In this document: positions 51,628-61,374 of the stretch, in pieces
Layout of the letters: each line of letters opens with the position of its first letter
How positions within the stretch are numbered: position 1 is the stretch's first letter
Assembly: GCA_012103255.1 (NCBI GenBank)
Contig: WLXD01000008.1
Coordinates: 1 to 64,000, forward strand
Length of the DNA: 64,000 nt
Direction: 5' to 3'
DNA from: Acidobacteriota bacterium
GTDB lineage: Bacteria; Acidobacteriota; UBA890; WLXD01
Program-made: the position numbers and the translations under genes
Notes under the pieces: generated by a model
The model's database searches: none
The model's input: the letters and a program-made list of their open reading frames with translations, nothing else
Told to the model about the DNA's origin: nothing

Positions 51628-51828
51628 ATGCACCTGAGCACCGACATCCTGTCCGGCGAAGTCAGCTACCCGTGCGAATGCGGCCGGACCGCACGCGTCC
51701 ACGTCACCGAGCTACGCCCCGGTTCAGTGGACTACTGCGGCTGCGGACAGTTCCGCATCAGCCTCAATCACGATCAAGTGAACGAGTATCGCGCGGCCGC
51801 CCGAGTCGGCCGGCTCCGCGCCGACTAG
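51628..51828 (+). CDS. Small cysteine-pair protein (66 aa)
   Basis: A 66-residue protein with GGAG eight bases before the ATG. Two CxC pairs (YPCECGRTARVHV and DYCGCGQFRI) could bind one zinc ion or iron. It otherwise has no signal peptide and no recognised family. It lies alone between the SLC13 gene and the permease module 5, on the opposite strand to both. Confidence 0.55.
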   Translation: MHLSTDILSGEVSYPCECGRTARVHVTELRPGSVDYCGCGQFRISLNHDQVNEYRAAARVGRLRAD

Positions 51829-51855
51829 CTGTACCCGAATGACCGTTCGTGCACC

Positions 51856-54498
51856 CTATCCGTCGCGGAGAAGAGCCACGGGGTCGGAGCTCAGCGCCGA
51901 CCTGGCAGGAATAACCGCCGCACCGATCGACACGACGAGAAGACACAGGGCCGCCAGACCGAAGGTGGGAAGGTCGAGCGGTTCCACCCCGAACAGCAGC
52001 CCCTGGAGCCCTCGGCCCAGAAGCACCGCACCGCCGGTGCCGATCAACAGCGCGATCCCGGCCAGGGTACCGGCTTCGCGGAGAACGGCCACTAGAACCC
52101 GAGCTCGCGTGGCGCCCACAGCCACCCGGATGCCGAACTCGCGCTGGCGCATGACCACCGTATAGGCAAGCACGCCGTAGACCCCGACGGCCGAGATCAG
52201 GAGAGCCACTGCGGCGAACCCGCCCATGAGCGCTGCGTTGAAGCGGGGCCGCGCGATGGCGGCTCCGAGGCGCGATTCGAACGAGTCGACGTTGGTCACC
52301 GGAATGTCCGGATTTGCCTGGCGCACGAGATCCGCTGCCGCCAGCGCGGCCACCGCCGGCTCGCGTTCAACGCGCGCGAGCACCACGTACGTGAATATCC
52401 AGTCCTGAGCCATCGGCACGAACACTTCCGGCTCCGCCTCACGGGTGCGCGACTGCCGCACGTCGTCCACCACGCCCACGACACGCAGCCACGGGAGGCG
52501 GCCGTCCTCAGTGCCCATGATTTCCTTGCCGAGTGCGTCACCATCGGGCCAGAAACGGTCGGCCGCTGCGCGGTTGATCACCGCGACGGGGCCTTCCATC
52601 GTCGGGTCGGCGGACGTAAAGGGCCGACCTGACAACATCGACACGCCGAGCGCATCGAAGTAGCTGGCAGAGACAACGTTGTAGAGCACGGGCGGTAGCT
52701 CGGCCTCAGGCACCGGACGATCGCGCATCGTCAGATTGTTGGTCCAACCTCCGGGGCTCACGGGCGGGGTCAGAACCGCACCGGCATCGTCCACGCCCGG
52801 AAGCGCTTCGATACGCTCGAGCAAGCCGGTCATGAAGTCCGCGCCTGCTTGCCCACCGAACTCCTCGCCCTGTGGGAGCCGCACATTGAGGGAGAGCAAT
52901 GAACTCGTGTCGGCGCCGATGTCGACTGACTGCAGCGCATCAAAGGTCCGCACCAGCAACCCGGCCGTGACCGTGAGCACCAGCGCCAGCGCCAGCTGCG
53001 CCACCACAAGTAGGCGCCGGGCTCGCACAGCTCCGCCGCCCGCCGAAGTGCGCGTCGACCCGAGCAGCGTCTCCATGCCGGCGTCCGACTGTCGACGCAG
53101 GCGCAGCACGGGCAACAGACCGACCGCGAGCCCCGTCATCAGGCTCAGAGCAACCGCGAAGACGAAGACGGGCACATCGAAGGCAACGGAGTCGACCCGC
53201 GGGATCACGCTTGCGGCGCTCACACGCGCAGCGGAAACCACGATCTGTGCCGCCGCGAGACCGAGCGCGCCACCAAGCAACGACAACAGCGCGGACTCCA
53301 TCACCAGCATCCGCGCCAACCGACCAACCGAGCCGCCAAGCGCGCGACGCAACGCCAGTTCTGACGTGCGCGAGGTGGCGCGCGCCAGGGTCAGGCTCGT
53401 GAGGTTCACGCAGGTGATCAGGAGCAGCGCGCCGACGCCGGCCGACAGCACCAGCAGCGCTGGCCGCACCGTGCCAACCGCATCGTCCAGTAACGAGACC
53501 GCCTCGAAGTAGTTGCCGTTGTTGGTATCCGGATGGTCTGCCTCCAGACGCGCCGCGAAATCAGTCATGAGACTGTTCGCGTTGGATGGCGACATGCCCT
53601 CGGCGAGACGTCCCACCATGTTGTGACGATGCCAACGCCGCAGCCCCTGTGGATTGGTGAGCGGCGGGAGCGGCACCCAGGCGTCCGAGAACGGGTAGTC
53701 GAACCCTGCCTCCATGACCCCGATCACCGCGTAGGGTTCACCATCGAGAACGACGCTCGTCCCCACAATGGCCGGATCAGCCGCGAACTGATTCCGCCAG
53801 AGGCCGTCGGAGAGCACTACGACGCGATCGTCGTTCGCCTCTTCCTCAGCGGAGAACCAGCGCCCCAGCGCCGGCTGCACGCGACAGACCCTTGCCAGGC
53901 TCGCGGACGTCGACCTGGCGCGAATCGAGACCGCCTGTTCGACTCCGGTGAACACACGCGAGTTCCACATCCAGATCGCCAGATCCTCGAACACATCCGT
54001 CTGGCCACGAAGATCGGCATAGTTGCCGTAGGCCACCATGACCGCGTTCGGGTTGGAGTGCTCGCGTTCATAGACGCGCACGATTCCGTCCGGATCGACA
54101 TGATCTAGCGGGGTAAGCAGCACTCCCTTCACCACGCTGAAGGCCGCGGTGCTCGCGCCGATGCCAAGGGCGAGAGTAAGCACCGCCACGATCGCGAAGA
54201 TCGGATCACGAAAGAGCCCGCGCGCCGCGTAGCGGGCGTCGGCTCGGATTCCACCCGGCGCCTCGTCACCCCCGTCGTCAGGAACAGATCGTCGCTCCGA
54301 CCACGCGGTGCGCGTGAGGTCACCAACCGTGTGCAGCCAGAACTTCACCTTTCCAAGGGCGCCGGAAAATCCCGGATCCTCGCGGTGTGTGCGAAAGAAG
54401 AACAGCATGTCGTCGTTGTACCGAGCGCCGAAGCGATGGGGATATGCGCGCAGGAGGAGTCCGTAGAATCGTTCGCCAGCGGTGAGTCGCTCGGTCAT
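51856..54498 (-). CDS. Duplicated MacB/FtsX-type (ADOP) permease (module 5)
   Basis: An 880-residue intact permease. The N-terminal prefix (LTAGERFYGLLLRAYPHRFG, DDMLFFFRTHRED) is of the type linked to PadR genes. The first helix follows RDPIFAIVAVLTLALGIGAS. The first FtsX block contains VGALLLITCVNLTSLTLARA, the last VAALLISAVGVYGVLAYTVV, and the end is IPARSALSSDPVALLRDG. Coupled to PadR by a four-base overlap (ATGA). No ATPase gene is adjacent. Confidence 0.92.
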   Translation of the reverse strand: MTERLTAGERFYGLLLRAYPHRFGARYNDDMLFFFRTHREDPGFSGALGKVKFWLHTVGDLTRTAWSERRSVPDDGGDEAPGGIRADARYAARGLFRDPIFAIVAVLTLALGIGASTAAFSVVKGVLLTPLDHVDPDGIVRVYEREHSNPNAVMVAYGNYADLRGQTDVFEDLAIWMWNSRVFTGVEQAVSIRARSTSASLARVCRVQPALGRWFSAEEEANDDRVVVLSDGLWRNQFAADPAIVGTSVVLDGEPYAVIGVMEAGFDYPFSDAWVPLPPLTNPQGLRRWHRHNMVGRLAEGMSPSNANSLMTDFAARLEADHPDTNNGNYFEAVSLLDDAVGTVRPALLVLSAGVGALLLITCVNLTSLTLARATSRTSELALRRALGGSVGRLARMLVMESALLSLLGGALGLAAAQIVVSAARVSAASVIPRVDSVAFDVPVFVFAVALSLMTGLAVGLLPVLRLRRQSDAGMETLLGSTRTSAGGGAVRARRLLVVAQLALALVLTVTAGLLVRTFDALQSVDIGADTSSLLSLNVRLPQGEEFGGQAGADFMTGLLERIEALPGVDDAGAVLTPPVSPGGWTNNLTMRDRPVPEAELPPVLYNVVSASYFDALGVSMLSGRPFTSADPTMEGPVAVINRAAADRFWPDGDALGKEIMGTEDGRLPWLRVVGVVDDVRQSRTREAEPEVFVPMAQDWIFTYVVLARVEREPAVAALAAADLVRQANPDIPVTNVDSFESRLGAAIARPRFNAALMGGFAAVALLISAVGVYGVLAYTVVMRQREFGIRVAVGATRARVLVAVLREAGTLAGIALLIGTGGAVLLGRGLQGLLFGVEPLDLPTFGLAALCLLVVSIGAAVIPARSALSSDPVALLRDG

Positions 54499-54857
54499 GA
54501 CCGACTCCGGCCGGCGGCCACGGCCGACTTGGCGTCGCCGAGCACGCGTTCGAAACGGGCGAGTTCCTGTTGCAGCGCATTGCGTCCCGCCGGCTCGAGG
54601 CGATAGACCCGTCCGCGGCGCTTGTCAGCCGCCGGCTCCTCTGTGTTCTCGGCGACCAGGCCGCGGCGCTCGAGGCGCTGGATTGCCTGATACAGGCTGC
54701 CCGACCCGAGGATGAAGCCCTCGCCAAGTCGTTTTTCGACGTCCAGTTTGATCGCATAGCCGTGCGAGGCACCCCGACTCAGGGTAATCAGGATTTCCAA
54801 CGCCACGTTCGACAGCGTCTGCTCTTGTCCCACCGCGATACCTCTTCTGCTGTTCAT
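54495..54857 (-). CDS. PadR-family transcriptional regulator (module 5)
   Basis: A 120-residue winged-helix protein: TLSNVALEILITLSRGASHG, YAIKLDVEKRLGEGFILGSG, SLYQAIQRLERRGLVAENTE and wing RRGRVYRLEPAGRNALQQEL. A 13-bp palindrome starts six bases upstream of the start codon, so the protein probably blocks its own transcription. Confidence 0.92.
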   Translation of the reverse strand: MNSRRGIAVGQEQTLSNVALEILITLSRGASHGYAIKLDVEKRLGEGFILGSGSLYQAIQRLERRGLVAENTEEPAADKRRGRVYRLEPAGRNALQQELARFERVLGDAKSAVAAGRSRS

Positions 54858-54862
54858 AACAA

Positions 54863-54875
54863 GTCACGTCGTGAC
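54863..54875. promoter_or_regulatory. 13-bp palindrome GTCACG-T-CGTGAC, probable PadR operator
   Basis: Perfect six-base arms around one base, just upstream of the module-5 PadR start (54857). A looser half (GTGACTGTTATCACG) lies about 10 bp further. Same geometry as the sites of modules 1 and 2 but different sequence. Confidence 0.6.
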
Positions 54876-54995
54876 ATATTGCGCTGTGACTGTTATCACG
54901 TCAAGGCCGCCTCGCACGCGCGCGACGCCTAGCGCCTGATCGATCCTGTACGCTGCCGATAGCTTGACGCTCCCGCACGACGTACCGAGGTATAG

Positions 54996-56891
54996 ATGGC
55001 CGCACCGCATGGCAACCGCCGGTTTGCTCCCGCCCTGACCGCCCTATTGCTCAGCGCCAGCATGAGCCTGGGACCGGTTCTCACGGAGATCGCCTGGGCG
55101 CAGGAGGCAGCGCGCCCGGTGTTCGCTGACGGGCAGGCGCAGATCGTCGAGGCGTTCTCGAACCCGGACGACTGGATTCGCGAGGAGCTGTGGGTGGAGG
55201 CTCCGTTCGACTCCGACGCGGACGGCGTGCCCGATCGCCTGCACGTCTCGGTTGTGCGTCAGCTGCAAACCAAAACGGAAGGCCTGCAGGTCCCGGTGGT
55301 GTACGGATCAAGCCCCTACTACTCCGGCACTTCGGGGCCACGGCAGTATCTGTGGGACGTGCGCCAGGAACTGGGCGACGACCCGCCGTTCCGCGAATAC
55401 AGCCCGCCCGTGGAGCAGCGTCTGCAGCCGGGCATCTCGCAGGGGTTCGTGACCGACTGGGTTCCGCGCGGCTTTGCCGTGGTGCACTCCGAGGCGCCGG
55501 GCACGGGCCTCTCGCTGGGTTGCCCCACGGTTGGAGGCCCCGCGGAATCGCTCGCTCCAAAGGCGGTGATCGACTGGCTCAACGGACGCGCCAAGGGCTA
55601 CACGACACGAGCCGGCGACGTTGAAATCGCCGCCGACTGGTCCACCGGCAAAGTCGGCATGACTGGCACCTCCTACAACGGCACCATCCCGGTGGCCGCG
55701 GCCACCACAGGAGTCGAAGGTCTCGAGGCCATCATCCCCGTGGCGCCCAACAACTCGTACTTCCGCTACTACCGCGAGAACGGTCTGGTGCGTCATCCCG
55801 GCGGCTGGCTCGGCGAGGACATCGACTTCCTCTACGACTTCATCAACAGCGGCGACCCGGAGCGGCGGCCCGACTGCAACCGCATGATCCGCGACGGCGA
55901 GATGCGCGCCTTCCAGGATCGCGCCACGGGCGACTACAACGACTTCTGGGCCAGCCGCGATCTGCTCCAGGATGTCGATGGCATCCGCGCCGCCACACTC
56001 GTGGCCCACGCTTTCAATGATTGGAACGTGAAGCCGGAACACAGCGTTCTGGTGATTGAGGCGCTCAAGCGCAACGGCGTGCCCTACCAGGCGTACTTCC
56101 ATCAGGGTGGCCACGGCGGCCCGCCACCGATGGAGCTGATGAATCGCTGGTTCACCCGCTACCTCTACGATGTCGACAACGGTGTGGAGAACGACCCGAA
56201 GGGCTGGATCGTGCGCGAGGGCGACGACCGACTCGAACCCACCCCCTACCCCGACTATCCGCACCCGGATGCCTCGCCGGTGACGCTCTTCCCCAGCGCG
56301 GGCGGCACCCAGCAGGGCGGCCTCGCGATGGCTCGCGGCGAAGCCCAGGGCACCGAAACGCTGGTCGACAACTTCTCGTTCGACAGCAAGGCGCTCGCTC
56401 AAGCCGAGTGGACCGAGCACCGGCTGCTCTACGCCACGCCGGAGCTCGCGGCGCCGGTGCATCTCTCCGGCTGGGCGCGGGTCACGCTGCGACTCGCCTC
56501 CAACAAGCCGGCTGCGAATCTGAGCGTCTACCTCGTATCCCTACCTTGGGTGGAAGGGCGGCGGGCACGCGGCGGCCTGATTACGCGCGGCTGGGCCGAC
56601 CCGCAGAATCATGCGGCGCTCACCGGCGGAGCTCCCCTCAATCACGTGGAGCAGACCGACAGTCGTTCGCTGACACCGGGCGAGTTCTACGACATCAGCT
56701 TCAGTCTGCAGCCGGACGATCAGGTGATCGCGGCAGGCCAGCGCATCGGATTGATGATCATGTCGAGCGACAAGGACTTCACCCTGCACCCGGACCCGGG
56801 CACCGAACTGACGATCGACCTCGAAGGCACCTCAATCGAGCTGCCGATTGTCGGAGGCATTGACAGTCTGGCCGCCGCCCCCGCGCGTTGA
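54996..56891 (+). CDS. Secreted X-Pro dipeptidyl-peptidase (S15/CocE-like)
   Basis: A 631-residue exported peptidase. A signal peptide (ALTALLLSASMSLGPVLTEI, then AWAQE) is followed by the S15 catalytic domain, with PSYYSG-type VVYGSSPYYSGTS, nucleophile in VGMTGTSYNGTIPVAAATTG, aspartate region AFNDWNVKPEHS and a histidine in FHQGGHGGP. The C-terminal beta-jelly-roll has HLSGWARVTLRLASNKPAAN. It releases Xaa-Pro dipeptides or hydrolyses related esters. The start codon is preceded by GAGG five bases upstream. Stop is five bases from the converging subtilase stop. Confidence 0.9.
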   Translation: MAAPHGNRRFAPALTALLLSASMSLGPVLTEIAWAQEAARPVFADGQAQIVEAFSNPDDWIREELWVEAPFDSDADGVPDRLHVSVVRQLQTKTEGLQVPVVYGSSPYYSGTSGPRQYLWDVRQELGDDPPFREYSPPVEQRLQPGISQGFVTDWVPRGFAVVHSEAPGTGLSLGCPTVGGPAESLAPKAVIDWLNGRAKGYTTRAGDVEIAADWSTGKVGMTGTSYNGTIPVAAATTGVEGLEAIIPVAPNNSYFRYYRENGLVRHPGGWLGEDIDFLYDFINSGDPERRPDCNRMIRDGEMRAFQDRATGDYNDFWASRDLLQDVDGIRAATLVAHAFNDWNVKPEHSVLVIEALKRNGVPYQAYFHQGGHGGPPPMELMNRWFTRYLYDVDNGVENDPKGWIVREGDDRLEPTPYPDYPHPDASPVTLFPSAGGTQQGGLAMARGEAQGTETLVDNFSFDSKALAQAEWTEHRLLYATPELAAPVHLSGWARVTLRLASNKPAANLSVYLVSLPWVEGRRARGGLITRGWADPQNHAALTGGAPLNHVEQTDSRSLTPGEFYDISFSLQPDDQVIAAGQRIGLMIMSSDKDFTLHPDPGTELTIDLEGTSIELPIVGGIDSLAAAPAR

Positions 56892-56895
56892 GAGG

Positions 56896-58398
56896 CTACG
56901 GCGCGACCGCCTTCACCGCGCGCTCGGCGTTGACACGGCCAGCGCCAAGTCTGCCGACGAAGGCGCCATTCTGGCTATCGATGCTGTCAGCCGTGTCCTC
57001 GATCACCTTGCGGACATCGGATACGGACAGATGTCGATCAATAGAGACTACCAGTGCCGCGAGACCCGCCACGTGCGGCGCGGCCATCGACGTGCCGTTC
57101 TTGTATTCATAGCCGCCACCCGGCACGGTCGAAAGAATCTTCACTCCGGGAGCCGATACCGTGATCGCCGCGCCATAGTTCGAGAAACTCGCACGACGAT
57201 CTCGTTGGTCCGTTGCCGCGACGGCTATGACTTCGGGATAGATGGCCGGGTAAGCCGGCGTCACGTCCATATCGCGGTCCGCATTCCCGGCGGCGAACAC
57301 CACCACCACATCGGCGGCTACAGCGCTCTTGATGGCATGGTGCACCGCGGCGTGGTTCCCGCTCATTCTCCAACTGCAGTTCACTACGTAACGCCGCGTG
57401 GGGTTGTCTCGGGCTCGCGTCGCAACGTAATTAATCGCATCGGCGCGATTTTGATTCATGCCCGCTTGCAGATTGATGCGTAAAGGCATGACGGAGATGC
57501 CCGGAGCGACACCAACTACTCCGGCCAGGTTGCCCACGGCCGCTACCGTTCCGGCAACGTGGGTCCCGTGCGTGCCGGCGTCTGTGGGCGACATGTCGTC
57601 ATCTTGCGCAAAATTCCAGTCCTCGCCATTGCGAGGCAAGATGTTCGCCGCGAGATCTGGGTGCTCGATGTCAGCTCCAGTGTCGATAACTGCCACAACA
57701 ACATCGCGCGCACCCACACTCACATTCCACGCGGACGTGACACTGATATCCGCTCCTGGCTCACCAGAAGTCCCACCTATCTGCTGTCCAGTATTGCGGA
57801 GGCCCCAGAGCCGCCCGAACAGCGGATCGCCGGGAATAGCCAAATCGTCATCGAATCCCGCCTCGCTCGGCTCGGCGAAGAGGATCTCCTCCAGCTCCAG
57901 AAAGGCACGAATAGTGGTGAACAGACCCTGTCCCTCCGGCACCGCGAGCGTGTAATAGCCGGGTGTCCGTTGGCGGACGAGGATCGAACACCCAGTCGCC
58001 TGAATGAGGGCCTCCGCGACGTCAGGTCCCGTGCCTGCCACGAATTGGACCGTGAACTCGTCCGGGAGGAAATAACGCGCGAGGCCGTCCGCGTCGGTCA
58101 GCACAGGGAGTGTGTTCAACGCGTCATGTAGTCCGAGGAACTCGTCGGACACTGCCTCGGACTCAGCCGCGTTTGCGACCTGAACCACGGTGAACCCCCG
58201 CGTGCGGTTGACCGTTTGGCCAAGACCAACAGAGTCCGGTGTAGCCGCCAGCAGGTCACTCACCGCTTTGGCCGATGATTCGGGCAGAAACGTCGTCACT
58301 AACTCGCGCTCGCTGGCCGTGAACTCTCGTCGCTCCCCGCTAAGCTTGTCGACATAGAAGAACTCGTCTTCTACCGCGACTCTCTTCTTCTGGTTCAT
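56896..58398 (-). CDS. Subtilisin-like serine peptidase (S8) with long N-terminal propeptide
   Basis: A 500-residue peptidase. The catalytic triad is visible: Asp in VVVAVIDTGADIEHPDLA, His in GTHGTHVAGTVAAVG, Ser in KNGTSMAAPHVAGLAALVVS, with oxyanion Asn in VVVVFAAGNADRDMD. The first ~190 residues form an N-terminal region including an inhibitor-like domain (FTVQFVAGTGPDVAEALIQA, TGCSILVRQRTPGYYTLAVP). There is no classical signal peptide, so secretion is unclear. I chose the ATG at 58398 because AGGG lies nine bases upstream. A small co-directional gene precedes it by 87 bp. Confidence 0.9.
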   Translation of the reverse strand: MNQKKRVAVEDEFFYVDKLSGERREFTASERELVTTFLPESSAKAVSDLLAATPDSVGLGQTVNRTRGFTVVQVANAAESEAVSDEFLGLHDALNTLPVLTDADGLARYFLPDEFTVQFVAGTGPDVAEALIQATGCSILVRQRTPGYYTLAVPEGQGLFTTIRAFLELEEILFAEPSEAGFDDDLAIPGDPLFGRLWGLRNTGQQIGGTSGEPGADISVTSAWNVSVGARDVVVAVIDTGADIEHPDLAANILPRNGEDWNFAQDDDMSPTDAGTHGTHVAGTVAAVGNLAGVVGVAPGISVMPLRINLQAGMNQNRADAINYVATRARDNPTRRYVVNCSWRMSGNHAAVHHAIKSAVAADVVVVFAAGNADRDMDVTPAYPAIYPEVIAVAATDQRDRRASFSNYGAAITVSAPGVKILSTVPGGGYEYKNGTSMAAPHVAGLAALVVSIDRHLSVSDVRKVIEDTADSIDSQNGAFVGRLGAGRVNAERAVKAVAP

Positions 58399-58485
58399 TG
58401 TGATCATCCCTACTGTTCAGAGCAGAATGTCCCGCGGGACGACGACCGCATTCCCAAACCCGGCCGCCGCCCATCACGCGAGACG

Positions 58486-58725
58486 CTACTCGCAGTGCTT
58501 CTCAAGACCCTCAATGATCTTCTCAAGTGCCTCGCAGGCCAGCTTCAGAGGCGGAACGAAGATACTCAGCGTGCAGACAATGGTTTTGACAAGCTTCAAG
58601 GGCTTGAGGATCGCGCACGGGTCGAACGCGACCGCGTCAGAGGCAAGCGCGTTGGCGTCAGCCACCGCAGTGGCACCAAGTGCCTCCAGCTCCGCGAGTT
58701 GCTCGCGCAGATTCTGTTCGGACAT
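58486..58725 (-). CDS. Small cysteine-containing protein upstream of subtilase
   Basis: A 79-residue protein with a good ribosome site (GGAGAC seven bases before the ATG). The N-terminal half is a charged helix (MSEQNLREQLAELEALGATA); the C-terminal half is hydrophobic with four cysteines spaced about 13 residues apart (FDPCAILK, TIVCTLSIF, LACEALEK, KHC at the end). It precedes the subtilase on the same strand, so the two are probably co-transcribed. It could be a peptide substrate or precursor processed by the peptidase, or an unrelated small membrane-associated protein. No family recognised. Confidence 0.55.
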   Translation of the reverse strand: MSEQNLREQLAELEALGATAVADANALASDAVAFDPCAILKPLKLVKTIVCTLSIFVPPLKLACEALEKIIEGLEKHCE

Positions 58726-58970
58726 TTCGATGTCTCCAGTTCGAGTTGGGTTGGTACGATCTCGTCCGGGTTTGCCGTGGGTGATGAATCCGTCCGAGAA
58801 TCAGCGGACATAGACCTAGACGAACGCGTCCTGGTTTTTCCCGCAAAACTTCTCGCGGCCATCCAACGCCGCAGTGCGCTTGTCACGGAGCATCCACCCG
58901 ACCCGCGGCGGCAAATCGCGCATCTGTATGCAACGATGTCGCTCTGGCTCATGACGTACCAGGAGTTTCG

Positions 58971-61370
58971 ATGCGTTCAATCACGCGCGCGCCGAGGGTC
59001 GTGGCCGTCGCGATGGCCCTCGCGCTGATGGTGCCGACTACCGCACTCGTAGCGCAGCAGGAGTGGCCCGGCTTTCGAGGCGCGGACGGCAGCGCGATCT
59101 CGACCACCTCTATCGACTTCGAAACGCTCGCGCCCGAGGTTGTCTGGCGGGTCGAGATCGGGAGCGGCTATTCGGGCGTCGTGGTGTCGGACGGCCGCGC
59201 GCTGACGATGGTCGAGACTCAGGAGGGCCAGTTCATACTGGCTCTGGACGCCGACACCGGTGAGGAACTCTGGCGGCAGCGGATCGCCGATCGTCACCCG
59301 GGCCATGACGGGTCGTGGGATGGCCCGATCTCCACACCCGTGGTGCACGGCGGCGTGGTCGTTGGCCTCGGGGCCTGGGGTCGCCTGGTGGCACTCGACC
59401 TGGTTGACGGCGAGCCCATGTGGTCGGTGCATCTCGCCGACGATCTTGGTGCGCCGCTGCCCGTCTACGGCTTCGCCAGTTCGCCGCTCGTGGTGGGCGA
59501 CACGCTCGTGGTCAATGGCGGCGGAGACGCGGGTACGGTGCTCGGTTTCGACCTACGTATCGGCGAGAAGCTCTGGGAAGTAGGCACGGAGAGTGCGGCG
59601 GCTCAGTCGCCTGTCCGGATGACCATTGCAGGACGCGACATGGTTGTCGCGGCGGGTGGGCGCTCAGTGTTCGGCATCGACCCCGCCACCGGCGAAGTTG
59701 CATGGGACTACGCACACGGAGGCGGCGGGGTGCGCGGCGCTGCGAGCATGGTGCCGGTCGACGTGGGCGACGACCGTCTCTTCTTGACGCACAGCGGCGA
59801 CGCCGGACAGATGATGGTAGTCGCCGAGGGCAACGGCGCGCTTGCCGGCAGCCAGGTATGGGAAGCACGAACGATCCGGAGCACTTACGTGCCGGCAGTG
59901 CACCATGACGGTTACATCTACGGATACAACCTGCGCATTCTGTCGTGCGTCGACGCCGCTACCGGGGAGTTGATGTGGCGCTCGCGCGCCCCGGGCGATG
60001 GATTCCCGATGATCGTCGACGGCCATCTCATGGTCCTCACCAAGGACGGCACGCTGCACATCGCGCGGGCCACGCCGGACGGATACCAGGAACTCGTAGG
60101 CGCGCCGGTTTTCGAGCAGCTCTCCTGGACGGCACCCTCGGTGGCCTACGGCGACGTGTTCGCGCGAAGCCAGACCGAGATCGTTCGAATCGACCTGAAC
60201 GGTGGCGGCTCACGAGCCATCGCTGCCGCCGACCTGAAGGTCCCGCGCAGCCTCGACCCGGGCGACGGTGAGTTCGGCCGCTTCGTGCGAGCCGTGGAGG
60301 CAGCTGCCGATCCTGCCGCGACGATCGACGACTTTTTCGCCGCGGATCGCACCTACCCGATTCACGAGGGCGACTCGCGCGTGCACTTCGTCTACCGAGG
60401 CGAAGGCTCCGACGTCGCAATCACTGGCGACATGCTGGGCACGCGCCAGGATGTCGAGATGGTGCGCGTCGGCAACACCGACCTCTACTACTACAGCGCT
60501 GAGTACCTGCCCAACTCGCGCCTGTCGTATGCGTTCCTGCGTGACGGCGAGATGTTCACCGATCCGCTCATCGTGCCGACCATGATCTACTCGGCCGAAC
60601 GCGAGCACATCTTCGGCGATCGGCCGCTCCCGATGTCCGAACTGCGTATGCCGCGCTGGTCGCTCCCGGGTCACCTGCGCGAGCCGGACGCGGCGACGCG
60701 CGGCACGGTGCAAGAGATTGAGATCGGTGACGACAACGCGGTCACATGGAACGTCTACCTGCCACACGGCTACGCCGAGTCCTCGGCCCGCTACCCGGTG
60801 GTCTACTTCCACGGCCCCTCGCCGGCCAACCTCAGTTTGATTCCGGACGCATTCGACAACCTGATCGCGGATGGCTTGGCACCGATGATCGCCGTATGGA
60901 CGGACCGGCAACTCCGCGCGGGTCCCCGGTATGGCTCGCACTGGGCCGAGCAATTGGTACCGACGATCGACAACTCGTTTCGCACTGACGCCACGCGCGA
61001 CGGACGGGTTTCCGTGGGCGGCGGAGTCGGCGCGCTGGCCGCCTTCCAGGTCGCGATCGAACAGCCGGAGATGACTGCCGGCCTGGCGATGCTGAGCATC
61101 CGCGCGCTCGATCAGCAGTGGAATCCGCTGATGCCGCGGTTTGGCGATGCCGACACACATCCGCGCCGGATCTACTTGAGCTGGGGCGTCTACGGGCGCC
61201 GCAATCCGCAGGAAGTCTGGGACAATCGCGTGGTGTCTGCCGAGCGCGCGCAGCAACTGCGCAGCCTTGGCTACGACGTGGCCGGCGGCGAAACGCCCGA
61301 TGCCATCGGCTGGGCGAGCTGGCGCAATCGACTCGACGAGATCATCCGCTCGATCATTCCGCAGGAGTAG
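58971..61370 (+). CDS. PQQ-type beta-propeller fused to esterase-like (pseudo)domain
   Basis: A 799-residue secreted fusion; signal peptide VVAVAMALALMVPTTALVAQ. Residues ~30-430 form a PQQ-like 8-bladed propeller with repeats ALDADTGEELWRQRI, ALDLVDGEPMWSVHL, FGIDPATGEVAWDYA and VDAATGELMWRSRA. Then comes an Ig-like N-terminal domain (VHFVYRGEGSDVAITGDMLG) and an esterase-D/enterochelin-esterase-like domain (TWNVYLPHGYAESSARYPVV). Where active members have G-x-S-x-G-G, this protein has VSVGGGVGALAAFQ, so the nucleophile serine appears to be glycine. It probably binds rather than hydrolyses. It ends four bases before the rhamnosidase start, one operon. Confidence 0.8.
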   Translation: MRSITRAPRVVAVAMALALMVPTTALVAQQEWPGFRGADGSAISTTSIDFETLAPEVVWRVEIGSGYSGVVVSDGRALTMVETQEGQFILALDADTGEELWRQRIADRHPGHDGSWDGPISTPVVHGGVVVGLGAWGRLVALDLVDGEPMWSVHLADDLGAPLPVYGFASSPLVVGDTLVVNGGGDAGTVLGFDLRIGEKLWEVGTESAAAQSPVRMTIAGRDMVVAAGGRSVFGIDPATGEVAWDYAHGGGGVRGAASMVPVDVGDDRLFLTHSGDAGQMMVVAEGNGALAGSQVWEARTIRSTYVPAVHHDGYIYGYNLRILSCVDAATGELMWRSRAPGDGFPMIVDGHLMVLTKDGTLHIARATPDGYQELVGAPVFEQLSWTAPSVAYGDVFARSQTEIVRIDLNGGGSRAIAAADLKVPRSLDPGDGEFGRFVRAVEAAADPAATIDDFFAADRTYPIHEGDSRVHFVYRGEGSDVAITGDMLGTRQDVEMVRVGNTDLYYYSAEYLPNSRLSYAFLRDGEMFTDPLIVPTMIYSAEREHIFGDRPLPMSELRMPRWSLPGHLREPDAATRGTVQEIEIGDDNAVTWNVYLPHGYAESSARYPVVYFHGPSPANLSLIPDAFDNLIADGLAPMIAVWTDRQLRAGPRYGSHWAEQLVPTIDNSFRTDATRDGRVSVGGGVGALAAFQVAIEQPEMTAGLAMLSIRALDQQWNPLMPRFGDADTHPRRIYLSWGVYGRRNPQEVWDNRVVSAERAQQLRSLGYDVAGGETPDAIGWASWRNRLDEIIRSIIPQE

Positions 61371-61374
61371 AACC

